From IMG/VR virus record IMGVR_UViG_3300046167_000209, positions 1-34,892 of that record: a stretch of 34,892 bases of DNA; one strand, given 5' to 3'. The DNA is from a virus. Every line of letters begins with the position of its first letter. Within the stretch, counting starts at the first letter, position 1. A model generated the notes under the pieces. That model did no database searches, was not told the origin of the DNA, and saw only the letters and a program-made list of their open reading frames with translations. The position numbers and the translations under genes were made by a program. This document shows positions 1-7,979 of this stretch, piece after piece.

Positions 1-320
1 GTGGTTTCTATAGCTCCTTCAGGAGTAACCTGTGTTCCTAGACCAGCACCAGTAGCAGTAGTCACAGTAAAAGGTCTAAACTGCGTCTGCTCCATTTGCG
101 TAGCAGCAAGTTCTTCAGCCCCTGTCCTAGCTTGTCTACCTATGTCGCTAAGGCGCCCGTAAGCTTCTCCCGTTAGCAAACCGCCAACAACGCCCGGAAG
201 CAAGACATCAGGACGACTCAGGTACGAGCCGAGACCTCCTAACATGTCTAAGAAGCCTCCGCTAACACTGTCTGTTGCCATGTCCATTATATCATCTGTA
301 TCGTAAACAGCATCTACCAT
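1..320 (-). CDS. N-terminal part of a 315-residue virion-type protein cut by the window ends
   Basis: The frame starts at ATG 318-320 and runs off the left edge after 106 codons plus two bases. Adding the complement of base 34892 completes a Thr codon, and the frame then enters the 34265-34891 reading frame without a stop. This half is Gly/Leu-rich (GVVGGLLTG near residues 43-51) and then Thr/Gly-rich. It follows the last tail and ejection genes of the late block and precedes the tail-tube B-like gene by 12 bases. Function is not recognised. A structural or internal virion role is inferred from position and Ala/Gln-rich composition. Confidence 0.8.
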   Translation of the reverse strand, partial: MVDAVYDTDDIMDMATDSVSGGFLDMLGGLGSYLSRPDVLLPGVVGGLLTGEAYGRLSDIGRQARTGAEELAATQMEQTQFRPFTVTTATGAGLGTQVTPEGAIET

Positions 321-332
321 GTCTTACTCCCG

Positions 333-1856
333 TTAAAGCAGCTTTCCTATCAAAGCCATCACGTTAATCTCCTGTAGTGACAAGGCAAAACCGTCAATTT
401 CTGACTCTAGCCCTACCTGTACACTTGTTCCGTACCCTGTTGTATTAAGTACCCTAGCGTTGGTCAACTGACCTGCTGTAAATTCTACGGTGGTGTACTC
501 ACTCTCACCATAAAAACCAGTAATTTGGTTACCTACTGTAAACTCTGCAGTAGCGTAAGTTGTTTCAAAGTCGTAAGCCCACTTAAGAAAAACTGTTGCG
601 TTGTTCGCACCAACTAGTGTCGGCTTCAACTTCTTCAAAATCTTAACTCTAGAGCTATCTCCAAATGTCAAGCTAGGGCTGTAATATTTGAATCTGTATC
701 CACTACCGTTGTCACTGTAGCCTGTGTACGTACTAATGCCGTTAGTTGTGCCTATATGTAACGTACCGTCTTCTAAACGTGTAAACGACGTAAACTTAGT
801 AGAAGGCCAGCGTGTTACACGGTACGACCCATTTTCTAGTGTACTACGTACGTCAAAACAGTACGTTACGTCCTGACCAGTAAAACTTAGCAGGTAAAAA
901 CCTTCTTCTGGACTGTACACCGATCTAAAGAACTCTGTCTCATTCTGTAGTGCAGCAATGATGTCCTTAGTAATGTTACCGGATAAACTGCTAATAGGCA
1001 TTGACTTTTCTTGTATTGTTCTACCAAAGCTCTTTAGGCCCGTGTGTGACAAAAACAACACGTCTGTACCAGTGTACTGCACAGTGTCTCTGTTGACACA
1101 ACCAATGCCTGCTACAGTATCTGACAAAGTCATAGAAGCAGGAGAAGTAGCGCCTTCGTACACAATTATGCTGTGCTTACCGAAGATAATCAACAGACCG
1201 TTGTGTGCAGCTAATGCAACAATTTCGTCGTAACCATCAGGCCATACCTTGGATATATCAATGTTACCACTAGAGCCGCCTGACCATGCTGCTCCGTCTA
1301 ACAAATCAGACCAATAGATAGTAGACTTGTTAGTGCTAAAGTCTGCAGTCCACAAACGACCATACGCTGCTAACACTTCATGACCATACATAGTACTAGC
1401 AACGCCAGTAGCATGAGGATGACTTGACAGTGCTTCTACAGATCCTACATGGTTTGAGTAAATCAAAGGCTCATATCCACGTTGGAAGAAAAACATGTGG
1501 TCATTAAAGTTTACAATCTTCCAGTCGTTAGCACTAATTGAGTAACCGCCGGGAGTCTCGTCTACTAGTGTAGCTGTACCGCTAATAATCTTGTTGTTAC
1601 CAACAGAGAATATCTTGGTGTTTCCTGCGTTGTCCTTGTATTCCTTGATAGCCCGCAACGAGTCAGTACCAAGGACAGTCTTGTTTGTTGTTACGACAGT
1701 GTGGCCCTTACGTGCAGCAATACGACCACGTTTGTCAATCACAGCGTTGTCTGCAATCTCTGCAAACGACGGGTCTTGAGCCAACGGCGAGTCTTCGGTG
1801 TTAACACCTTTAAACGCCGGAGCTACAAGATTGATACTTTGCAGTTGTTGAGCCAT
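333..1856 (-). CDS. Tail tubular protein B-like / tail nozzle protein
   Basis: 507 residues, rich in beta strands and aromatic residues, with repeated blade-like segments (for example GRLWTADF, HNGLLIIFGKHSIIVYEG and GTDVLFLSHTGLKSFG). This fits the beta-propeller nozzle proteins of podoviruses (T7 gp12 and P22 gp10 families). The N-terminus, with PLAQDPSFAEIADNAVIDKRG, is the usual opening of this family, where the first segment anchors the chain to the adaptor. In the virion it would form the distal tube through which DNA passes. It sits one base downstream of the adaptor gene, as in T7-like tail cassettes. Assignment rests on architecture and neighbours, so confidence is good but not absolute. 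Confidence 0.75.
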   Translation of the reverse strand: MAQQLQSINLVAPAFKGVNTEDSPLAQDPSFAEIADNAVIDKRGRIAARKGHTVVTTNKTVLGTDSLRAIKEYKDNAGNTKIFSVGNNKIISGTATLVDETPGGYSISANDWKIVNFNDHMFFFQRGYEPLIYSNHVGSVEALSSHPHATGVASTMYGHEVLAAYGRLWTADFSTNKSTIYWSDLLDGAAWSGGSSGNIDISKVWPDGYDEIVALAAHNGLLIIFGKHSIIVYEGATSPASMTLSDTVAGIGCVNRDTVQYTGTDVLFLSHTGLKSFGRTIQEKSMPISSLSGNITKDIIAALQNETEFFRSVYSPEEGFYLLSFTGQDVTYCFDVRSTLENGSYRVTRWPSTKFTSFTRLEDGTLHIGTTNGISTYTGYSDNGSGYRFKYYSPSLTFGDSSRVKILKKLKPTLVGANNATVFLKWAYDFETTYATAEFTVGNQITGFYGESEYTTVEFTAGQLTNARVLNTTGYGTSVQVGLESEIDGFALSLQEINVMALIGKLL

Positions 1857-1857
1857 A

Positions 1858-2505
1858 TCAAATAGTCCTAAATACCATCTCTTCAGGGTGTTTTGCTGCG
1901 TCTATAGCAATAGCGTCAGACAAAAACTTATCAGCAATACTAAAGTATTCAGCAGCAGACGTGCCTCCTGTTTCACCACGTTCACGAGCCAAGAGAGCTA
2001 CAGCATAGTGTACAACAGGCATAGCAGGAACAAGTAGAGAGTCTGTTGCGTTGCTTAAGTCTGCCTGACGTTTGATTACGTCAAACCGAAGGCTATACAC
2101 ACCGTCTGGTGTTGGGCCTACGAGAACTTCTGTGTCTCCACTAGAGTCCAAACCGTTGTACGTGTAGTACCGTGGTGCTCCTTCTGCTGCGTTGCTTATG
2201 TACAGTTGTTCATTAAACCAGTCTTTTGTCTGGTAGTCCATAAAGAGGTTTCTAGTGTTGTTTATTACACACATGACTTTTACATTGTCACCCCCTCCGG
2301 TCAATGAGTAACTGTTGTCGGAAGCAGTAGTAGTTACAACAATGGTTTCACGCAAAGCAGACCAGTCGTTAGCTTCTTCTACTATCTTCTTAGCGTCATT
2401 AATAAAGTCACCCACCATTTTGACGTAAGTAGTACTAGTGACTGACGTGGTTTCTTCTTCACGCAACCGACGCAGTACATTATTCATAAGGTTAAGATAC
2501 GTCAT
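1858..2505 (-). CDS. Tail tubular protein A-like / head-tail adaptor
   Basis: 215 residues. The N-terminal helices (TYLNLMNNVLRRLREEE, then an FINDAKKIVEEANDWSALR segment), a beta-rich middle (YYTYNGLDSSGDTEVLVGPTPDG) and a C-terminal helical stretch with RERGETGG are the recognisable pattern of the podovirus adaptor family that includes T7 gp11. It would form the ring between portal and nozzle. The start overlaps the preceding stop as ATGA, implying coupled translation with the 1296-residue gene. Family membership is recognised from memory of similar marine podovirus proteins, and the function is inferred by analogy. Confidence 0.75.
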   Translation of the reverse strand: MTYLNLMNNVLRRLREEETTSVTSTTYVKMVGDFINDAKKIVEEANDWSALRETIVVTTTASDNSYSLTGGGDNVKVMCVINNTRNLFMDYQTKDWFNEQLYISNAAEGAPRYYTYNGLDSSGDTEVLVGPTPDGVYSLRFDVIKRQADLSNATDSLLVPAMPVVHYAVALLARERGETGGTSAAEYFSIADKFLSDAIAIDAAKHPEEMVFRTI

Positions 2506-5500
2506 ACCAACATTCCTCGTCTGCGGGTCCGCATTAATAATTGTTGTGCTTCTTCATTGTAGTCTACTGCTGGGGTTTTAATAGCAAGTTGTGGTGCCTC
2601 TCTAGGACGGTACGTAATTCCTTTCATAAACTCTTCATAAGGTGCTCTAGTAGGAGCAGCAGGAGCAGCAAACATGCCCCCAGCAGCTAGGGCAGTTAGT
2701 ACGTTACCACCCATGATCTGTTGTTGTAACGCCTGTTGTTCTTCGCCGTACACTCTTTCAAACTCAGCTTGACGCGTTAGAATTTCTTCACGTTCTTCTT
2801 CTGCCAAGCCTAGTCGTGTAGTAACACTGTCTCTAAACTGACCAAACGCTTCAGCCTGACTAATCTGACCCTGTTGTAGACCCAATAGGTTTACATTAAA
2901 TTCTTCTTGCAGGTCAGAAAGGGACAAACCCAATTCAGCAAACCGTTGTTGACTATCTGCACTTAAAGCTTCTACTTGACCACCAACACTAATTATTTCC
3001 TGAGCTAGTGCTAAACGGTCTTGCTGTGCTTGACCAAACTGCTCTGTTGTGTACTGCTGGTAAGCGTCAAAAGCTTCTTGTTGCGTTATTTGTCCTTGAC
3101 GCAGTGCCTCAATGTTTACGTTAGTACCAGCAAACAACTCTTCTATACTCTGGTCCTGTTGTTGGAACCGAAGCATCATGTCGTCACTAAGCTGAGTTAC
3201 GTCACCACCAACAGCTATGATTGCCTGTTGTAGCTCCTGACGCTCTTCTGATGCAGTAGCAAGCTGTTGACCTAATGATGTACGCAGTTGATCTAGTGCT
3301 TCCTGCTGCGTTATCTGACCTGCTTGTAGTGCTTCAATGTCAACACCTACGCCAGCAAACAGGTCAGTAATAGTGCCACCAAAGTCTGCAAACATCTGCT
3401 GCATGTCAACACTTAACTGTGTAATGTCACCGTTAGCCGCAATAATAGCTTGCTGTAGTTGTTGACGCTCGTCTGCAGCAAACGCAAACTGTTCTGTTGT
3501 AAACTCTCTGTACTCATCAAAACGATTAGCTACGTCTTCTTGTAGAGAAATAATGTCAGTGTTTAACATCTCTAGTTCAGCACTGAGTCCACCTTCTACT
3601 GCTGCAAGAGACTGAATCAAAGAAGCCTCAAGTCCTGTAATACCAGCTAAGAACTCTGCTTCTTGGTCGCTAAACTGTGTAGCAATACCGTTGATAGCGT
3701 CGTCAAACCTCTGGTTAAGATCGGCAAACTGTCCACTAACGTCTGTTTGGAAGGCAGCAAAGGTGTCTGCAAAGTCATCAAAACGCCCTGAGAAGTCTGC
3801 TCTAATGTCGTCTAGATCTTCACCCAAACCTAACAGTTCGTCTCTCAGAGCGCCTTCTGTAGCGGCTAACTGTTGAAATACAGAGGTTTCTAGCCCAAGT
3901 AGGTTAGCAGCAAACTCAGCTTCCTGTTCTGTAAACTGTGTAGCTACTCCGTTAAGTACGTTGTCAATCTTGTCATTAAGATCAGCAAAGCCAGCCTGTA
4001 CGTCAGCAGAAGTAGCAAAACCAAAGCTGTCTACAATACCTCTTACGTCGTCTCCAGACAGTCCTTCGGGGAACTCTATGTTAGCTATAGCTTCATTAAC
4101 TATACCACCGATGTCGTCAAGAGATATGCCTTCAGGCAAACCATCAAGAGCTTCTTGAATTAATTGACGTACTTCCTCAGTAGTAGCTCCTTCAGGAAAC
4201 TGAATGTTAGCAATGGCTGTATTTACTATGTCCTGTACGTTTTCAGTAGTAGCAAACCCAAAGCTGTCTACTATGCCTCTAACGTCGTCTCCGGACAAAC
4301 CCTCAGGAAAATCAATGTTAGCTATGGCTTCATTAACTACGTTGCCTACGTCGTCCAGAGATATGCCCGCTGGTATACCGTCGATAGCCTCTTGGATTAG
4401 CTGTCGTACTTCTTCTGCGGTAGCGCCTTCGGGTATAACAATATTAGAAACAGCGTTGTCAACTATTTCTCGTACTTGCTCAGGCGTGGCATACCCAGCT
4501 TCTGCCAGAGCTTGCAACATACGGTCTTCTGTAACAAACCCTGAGTTAGCAAATGCAGTAGTAATGTCTTCTGGAGTAGCGTAACCTGCTTCTGCTAAAT
4601 ACTGTAGTACTTGCTCTGGTGTAGCAAAGCCAGCACCTTGTATCGCTTCATTGACTTGTTCTGTTGTAGCAACACCAGACAGTGCTTCTGTTAACTGGTC
4701 CTGTGTTAGATAACCAGCATTGGCTAACTCTTGTTGTATACGATCAAAGTTTTGTTGTGACAGTGTAACGCCATTAGTTTCAAAGTACTCAGCAATGTCT
4801 TCCATTGTAGGCATTGCGTCGTAGTCAGGTAGTGTCTCAACAAAGTTCTGAATAATCTGATTAATCTGCTCTTGCTGACCTGTAAACTCTTCGTCCATCT
4901 GTGCCAAGAAGTCAGCAAACAAACCTTCGATTACTGACGTGTCTGTAGGGTCTGGCTCAGGTTGTGGCTCAGGTTCAGGAGTTGGCTCTGGTTCAGGCTG
5001 AGGATCGGGCTGAGGTTCTGGCTCAGGTTCAGGCTCAGGTTGTTCAATAGGTGCTTGTTTGACTGGAGTAGGTTCAAAAAACTCACCAATGAAGAAGTCG
5101 TATTGAGACTGCTCATCCATTAGATTAAAGTCTCCGGGAATTATTCCTCCTTCTTCTTCAAATCTTTGTGCTAACGCCTTAATAGAATACTGATAAATAT
5201 CTTCTTCTAGTGCGTGAAACGACAGGTCATCCAACAATGACTGATACGTACCAGAGTTGATTGTTTCTAAACCAGTGTTTTCTAGTTGCTCTCTGGTGTA
5301 CTGCCCGTTAAGCTCAAAGTCAATGTCTTCGCTTTCAGCTAACTGGAAGTATTCGTCTGTTTCACTGTTGACAAAATAGTTGTTACCTCTGTTAGTAAAC
5401 ATAAGGGAAGGGTCTTGCTCTGGTGTTTCTTGAGTAAGTGGAAGCTGTTCTTCTGTTGCTGTGCCTGAGTTAACCAAAACATTACGAGCGGCCCCATACA

Positions 5501-6392
5501 CAGCGCCGCCTATGTTTTCTGCAAGAATACCGCCTAACCAATCAGGAATACCTGAAGGAAAACTACCAGCTAAAACACCGCCAATAATAGTTCCTGCTTG
5601 TGTTGGATCTGCTACTGCTCCTTGGATTTGGCCAAGAATTTTATTTATTTGACCCTCTACTTCACTAACAAGCTCTCCACCAGCGCCGACAATAATAGTG
5701 CCAATGTCGTTTAATATTTCGCCAATATCGCCTTCTTCGATGGCGTCAGTGATGTCTGTTTCAGAAATAATATTGCCAATATTTTCTATGGCTTTACCAA
5801 CTGAAGGCAAGAAAATTACACCAGCAGTAGGCATCCAACTAGGCAGCGATATTCCGGGAATGTAAGGAACTACGGCGTCTAAAATGCCGTTTTCACCAAA
5901 AACCCGACCACCAGCGTCTATGACTTGTTTTATATCTACGGTAACACCAGCGCCGCCACGAAGAACAACTTTATTATTACCTACAGTTGCAATCGGTGTA
6001 GTAGGTGTAGATCCGGCAAAAGTTAAAGCACCGTTTTCTACATACTCACTTGTTTTTGTTCCTGTAGGCGAAGGAAGATACTGTAACCCATTAGGGTTAT
6101 CTTCCATTGTTTCAATAATTCTATCTGCTTCTACAATAGAAACAGTCTGGTCCCACCAGTCAGCGACACCGTCTATGTCTTTTAAAAAGTCAAGCTCAAA
6201 CGCAATTAACTCGTCAGCAGAAGCTTGACCGTCAGCATATCGAGTAAACAACTCTTTTAGTTCTTGAGCCTCGTCACGTCTATAGATCCTATCTATATCG
6301 TCTGTGTCTTGACCACGCAAGTACTCAAAGAGTAGCTCAAGCCACTCATTAGGAGTTAATTCGTTGTCTTCAAACCAACCTCGTAATGCCAT
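2502..6392 (-). CDS. Giant repeat-rich coiled-coil virion protein
   Basis: 1296 residues in four visible parts. Residues 1 to about 445 are a mixed N-terminal region with a Gly-rich hydrophobic stretch near 230-310. About 448-482 is a Pro-Glu/Pro-Gln rod. About 490-811 holds repeats of the AGYATPEQV type and an 81-residue unit present twice. About 815-1230 holds long heptad-like repeats with GQITQQEA and ERQELQQAI units. The C-terminus has a hydrophobic LTALAAGGMFAAPAA stretch and a basic end (MRTRRRG). It lies between the lysis genes and the tail-tube genes, so a tail, fibre-base or ejection-channel protein is likely. No enzymatic domain is visible. Confidence 0.7.
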   Translation of the reverse strand: MALRGWFEDNELTPNEWLELLFEYLRGQDTDDIDRIYRRDEAQELKELFTRYADGQASADELIAFELDFLKDIDGVADWWDQTVSIVEADRIIETMEDNPNGLQYLPSPTGTKTSEYVENGALTFAGSTPTTPIATVGNNKVVLRGGAGVTVDIKQVIDAGGRVFGENGILDAVVPYIPGISLPSWMPTAGVIFLPSVGKAIENIGNIISETDITDAIEEGDIGEILNDIGTIIVGAGGELVSEVEGQINKILGQIQGAVADPTQAGTIIGGVLAGSFPSGIPDWLGGILAENIGGAVYGAARNVLVNSGTATEEQLPLTQETPEQDPSLMFTNRGNNYFVNSETDEYFQLAESEDIDFELNGQYTREQLENTGLETINSGTYQSLLDDLSFHALEEDIYQYSIKALAQRFEEEGGIIPGDFNLMDEQSQYDFFIGEFFEPTPVKQAPIEQPEPEPEPEPQPDPQPEPEPTPEPEPQPEPDPTDTSVIEGLFADFLAQMDEEFTGQQEQINQIIQNFVETLPDYDAMPTMEDIAEYFETNGVTLSQQNFDRIQQELANAGYLTQDQLTEALSGVATTEQVNEAIQGAGFATPEQVLQYLAEAGYATPEDITTAFANSGFVTEDRMLQALAEAGYATPEQVREIVDNAVSNIVIPEGATAEEVRQLIQEAIDGIPAGISLDDVGNVVNEAIANIDFPEGLSGDDVRGIVDSFGFATTENVQDIVNTAIANIQFPEGATTEEVRQLIQEALDGLPEGISLDDIGGIVNEAIANIEFPEGLSGDDVRGIVDSFGFATSADVQAGFADLNDKIDNVLNGVATQFTEQEAEFAANLLGLETSVFQQLAATEGALRDELLGLGEDLDDIRADFSGRFDDFADTFAAFQTDVSGQFADLNQRFDDAINGIATQFSDQEAEFLAGITGLEASLIQSLAAVEGGLSAELEMLNTDIISLQEDVANRFDEYREFTTEQFAFAADERQQLQQAIIAANGDITQLSVDMQQMFADFGGTITDLFAGVGVDIEALQAGQITQQEALDQLRTSLGQQLATASEERQELQQAIIAVGGDVTQLSDDMMLRFQQQDQSIEELFAGTNVNIEALRQGQITQQEAFDAYQQYTTEQFGQAQQDRLALAQEIISVGGQVEALSADSQQRFAELGLSLSDLQEEFNVNLLGLQQGQISQAEAFGQFRDSVTTRLGLAEEEREEILTRQAEFERVYGEEQQALQQQIMGGNVLTALAAGGMFAAPAAPTRAPYEEFMKGITYRPREAPQLAIKTPAVDYNEEAQQLLMRTRRRGMLV
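2850..3560 (-). repeat. About 76-residue coding repeats with GQITQQEA motifs
   Basis: Three related units carry an IEAL-x-x-GQITQQEA core followed by ERQ-LQQAII and LS-DMQ-F segments. They form a probable long coiled coil. They are diverged at DNA level. Confidence 0.75.
3960..4435 (-). repeat. 81-residue tandem coding repeat in the coiled-coil virion protein
   Basis: Two copies of a unit containing EEVRQLIQEA, GISLDD, NEAIANI and GLSGDDVRGIVDSFGFAT. The DNA copies are clearly related but differ at many third positions, so this is an old duplication kept under protein-level selection rather than a recent assembly artefact. Confidence 0.8.
4950..5043 (-). repeat. Degenerate hexanucleotide repeat coding for a Pro-Glu/Pro-Gln rod
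   Basis: Repeating ggttcaggctca-like hexamers encode about 30 alternating Pro and Glu/Gln/Asp residues in the 1296-residue protein. Such runs form stiff extended linkers, as in TonB. Short in-frame repeats of this kind can change length by slippage without breaking the frame. Confidence 0.8.
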
Positions 6393-6791
6393 TTACTTTT
6401 CCCTCGATACGCCCTTGGTTTTTTCATAAGAGCGCATAGCACCAAGACCAAGCATACCCATTAGTACAGGCATCATAGTCTCTAGGTCAATGAGTGGTAT
6501 AGTGACTTCAATAGCCAACAGAGCTAGTACAAAGTTGGTAAACGGTATAACCATAAAGTTACCCATCATACCCAAGACACAACACCAGCCAACAGCAGGT
6601 CTCCAACCAGAGACAAACAAAGACTTGTGTGCTGCTTCTACTTTGTTAACTTCTAGCTGCGCCTTAGCAAGCTCCTGAGCGTGTCTCTGAGCCATTGTAG
6701 CGACTTCATGCGCCAACTTAGCCTTCTGGTCCTTGTCCTGCACAAACTTGTCTAGAAGCCCTGTGACAGGCCCTATGAGCGACTCAATCAT
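6393..6791 (-). CDS. Three-TM holin (gene-transfer-agent holin type)
   Basis: 132 residues: an amphipathic charged N-terminal helix (about 15-55, rich in Lys, Gln and Glu), then SGWRPAVGWCC leading into the first membrane segment (about 62-80), a second hydrophobic segment (about 83-101) and a third (about 106-120), ending in a basic tail. The SGWRPxxGW signature before the first membrane helix is characteristic of the 3TM holins seen in GTAs and many marine phages. It would make the inner-membrane lesion that triggers lysis. The start overlaps the upstream stop as ATGA. The matching endolysin is far away, in the packaging cluster at 18045-18395. Confidence 0.85.
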   Translation of the reverse strand: MIESLIGPVTGLLDKFVQDKDQKAKLAHEVATMAQRHAQELAKAQLEVNKVEAAHKSLFVSGWRPAVGWCCVLGMMGNFMVIPFTNFVLALLAIEVTIPLIDLETMMPVLMGMLGLGAMRSYEKTKGVSREK

Positions 6792-6985
6792 CTAGCAAAC
6801 TCCAAGATAGCAATAGCCATGGTGACAATAATAGCAATAGAAGCAAAACCACCTGTCATCATCTTCTCAAGCTTATCAAAGCGTTGATTGTGTGCGTCCA
6901 GTTGCATCTGAATCATTTCATAACGAATACTACACTCACGCTCATGAGCTTCTAACCGACTTAATGCTTGCTCTAGATCTGACAT
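6788..6985 (-). CDS. Small coiled-coil protein with C-terminal membrane anchor (XhlA-like)
   Basis: 65 residues. The first 45 form a charged helix with heptad character (LEQALSRLEAHE, FDKLEKMM), and the last 20 (GFASIAIIVTMAIAILEF) form a single membrane segment. This shape matches XhlA-like holin accessory proteins and tail-anchored lysis regulators. It is translationally coupled to the holin (ATGA overlap), supporting a lysis role. Sequence family membership is not certain. Confidence 0.7.
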   Translation of the reverse strand: MSDLEQALSRLEAHERECSIRYEMIQMQLDAHNQRFDKLEKMMTGGFASIAIIVTMAIAILEFAR

Positions 6986-6987
6986 GA

Positions 6988-7356
6988 CTATTCCTTACCA
7001 CTCTGATGATCCACAGTCACCTGTGCATTCAGTTTACCTATCTCTACTTCTATCTTATTTAGCTGCCTGCGTAACTCGTGTATCTCTACGTTGCGTTCTT
7101 CCAAAGCCATGATCTTAGCGTTCTGTATAAGATCGTCTGGTAACGCACCACGTAGACCTAGAGGCCATTCACGAACAAACGCAGAGTTTTCCAGTATGTT
7201 CATGTTCTGTATTTCTTGACCGTGTTCAATAGAGATGATACGAGTGTCAAGAGTTACGTAAGCAGTAGTAGCCATAACGATGCCAGCACCAAGAGCAACT
7301 AAGTTCCTTAGCGGTATAGATACCTTGGTGTTGTCATCAATCTCAGGCATTACCAA
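6988..7356 (-). CDS. Small membrane-anchored coiled-coil protein of the lysis/tail region
   Basis: 122 residues with a single hydrophobic segment near 16-38 (RNLVALGAGIVMATTAYVTL) after a short N-terminus with EIDDNTKVSIPL, and a C-terminal helix (about 80-112) containing EERNVEIHELRRQL. It resembles small proteins often placed beside holins in marine podoviruses, whose function is unknown. A spanin-like or holin-modulating role is possible but not shown; no lipobox is seen. The start overlaps the upstream gene by 7 bases. Confidence 0.65.
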   Translation of the reverse strand: MVMPEIDDNTKVSIPLRNLVALGAGIVMATTAYVTLDTRIISIEHGQEIQNMNILENSAFVREWPLGLRGALPDDLIQNAKIMALEERNVEIHELRRQLNKIEVEIGKLNAQVTVDHQSGKE

Positions 7357-7655
7357 GGCATTCCCGATCCAGATACAGGATTCTTCTGCGCTTCGATGTT
7401 AGCCGTCAGTGCCGCTTCAGTAGCGTCCTGATCTACCTCTGCGTGTACCCAGCCCATAACTACTTCTTCTGTCAGACTGTCGTAAGCAACAAAGCCGTCA
7501 GCGTCAGCGTCAGGTGTAAAGCCTACAGTGCCGTAGCTAGAGGCTGTGAATGTGTCGTCACCAACAGTTTCAGATTCAGTAACACGCCAGTGTGCAACGG
7601 TTACGCCGCCGTCTGCCACGTTACGCTCAAGGTTTGCGATAGTCCATGTAGCCAT
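7350..7655 (-). CDS. Fibre-adjacent small conserved phage protein
   Basis: 101 residues beginning ATWTIANLERNVADGGVTVA, with GFTPDADADGFVAYDSLTEE and a C-terminal helix (about 76-91) ending in KNPVSGSGMPW. Very similar small proteins lie next to tail-fibre genes in marine myo- and podoviruses (recalled from family knowledge, function unknown). The beta-rich body suggests a virion or fibre-associated role. Its start codon shares its first base with the last base of the upstream stop (TAATG). Confidence 0.7.
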   Translation of the reverse strand: MATWTIANLERNVADGGVTVAHWRVTESETVGDDTFTASSYGTVGFTPDADADGFVAYDSLTEEVVMGWVHAEVDQDATEAALTANIEAQKNPVSGSGMPW

Positions 7656-7936
7656 TAGTTAATCTCCTGTGCGTCCATTGCGTTTTGGTAAGCAGTGCGT
7701 ACAGCGTCAGTCCATGCCGCATTGCAGATACCTTGAATCTCTGTGCTTTCGCCTGAGATGTCTGTGTTTGACCATGTGTCACCTGACTTGGTAGATGGGT
7801 GCAACACACGTCGTGAAAAGCTACGACTAATCTCTGAACCGTCGTCATAGATGACTCGTGCAGTGCGAATCTGTACTGCTTTGTGTTCGCCTACTACTTC
7901 GATTTTGTCGTCGATGTTTGCTTCTGTTAATGCCAT
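7655..7936 (-). CDS. Fibre-adjacent small conserved phage protein
   Basis: 93 residues beginning ALTEANIDDKIEVVGEHKAV. A beta-rich first half has QIRTARVIYDDGSEISRSF, and a helical C-terminus has CNAAWTDAVRTAYQNAM. Proteins with the pattern VQ-RTA-VI-DDG-E-SRSF recur beside tail fibres in marine phages, but I know no function. An AAAGGAG ribosome site lies 9 bases before the ATG (minus-strand reading). A perfect hairpin separates it from the fibre gene. Confidence 0.7.
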   Translation of the reverse strand: MALTEANIDDKIEVVGEHKAVQIRTARVIYDDGSEISRSFSRRVLHPSTKSGDTWSNTDISGESTEIQGICNAAWTDAVRTAYQNAMDAQEIN

Positions 7937-7956
7937 TGTCTTTCTCCTTTAGTCCG

Positions 7957-7976
7957 TCTCAAGAATCCACTTGAGA
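7957..7976 (-). other. Perfect 7-bp stem-loop between fibre gene and next ORF
   Basis: On the minus strand TCTCAAG, loop TGGATT, CTTGAGA, directly after the fibre stop codon. No U-tract follows, so it is more likely a processing, stabilising or attenuating hairpin than a classical terminator. Confidence 0.55.
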
Positions 7977-7979
7977 TAA

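Noticed and set aside
4430-4460. TTGACA with TATACC at 19 bp inside the giant gene (minus strand)
   Set aside because: Spacer too long and inside repeats; probably chance.
4204-4584. 126-codon plus-strand frame inside the giant virion gene
   Set aside because: It mirrors the coding repeats and has Ser/Thr/Pro-rich noise; the minus-strand protein is clearly the real one.
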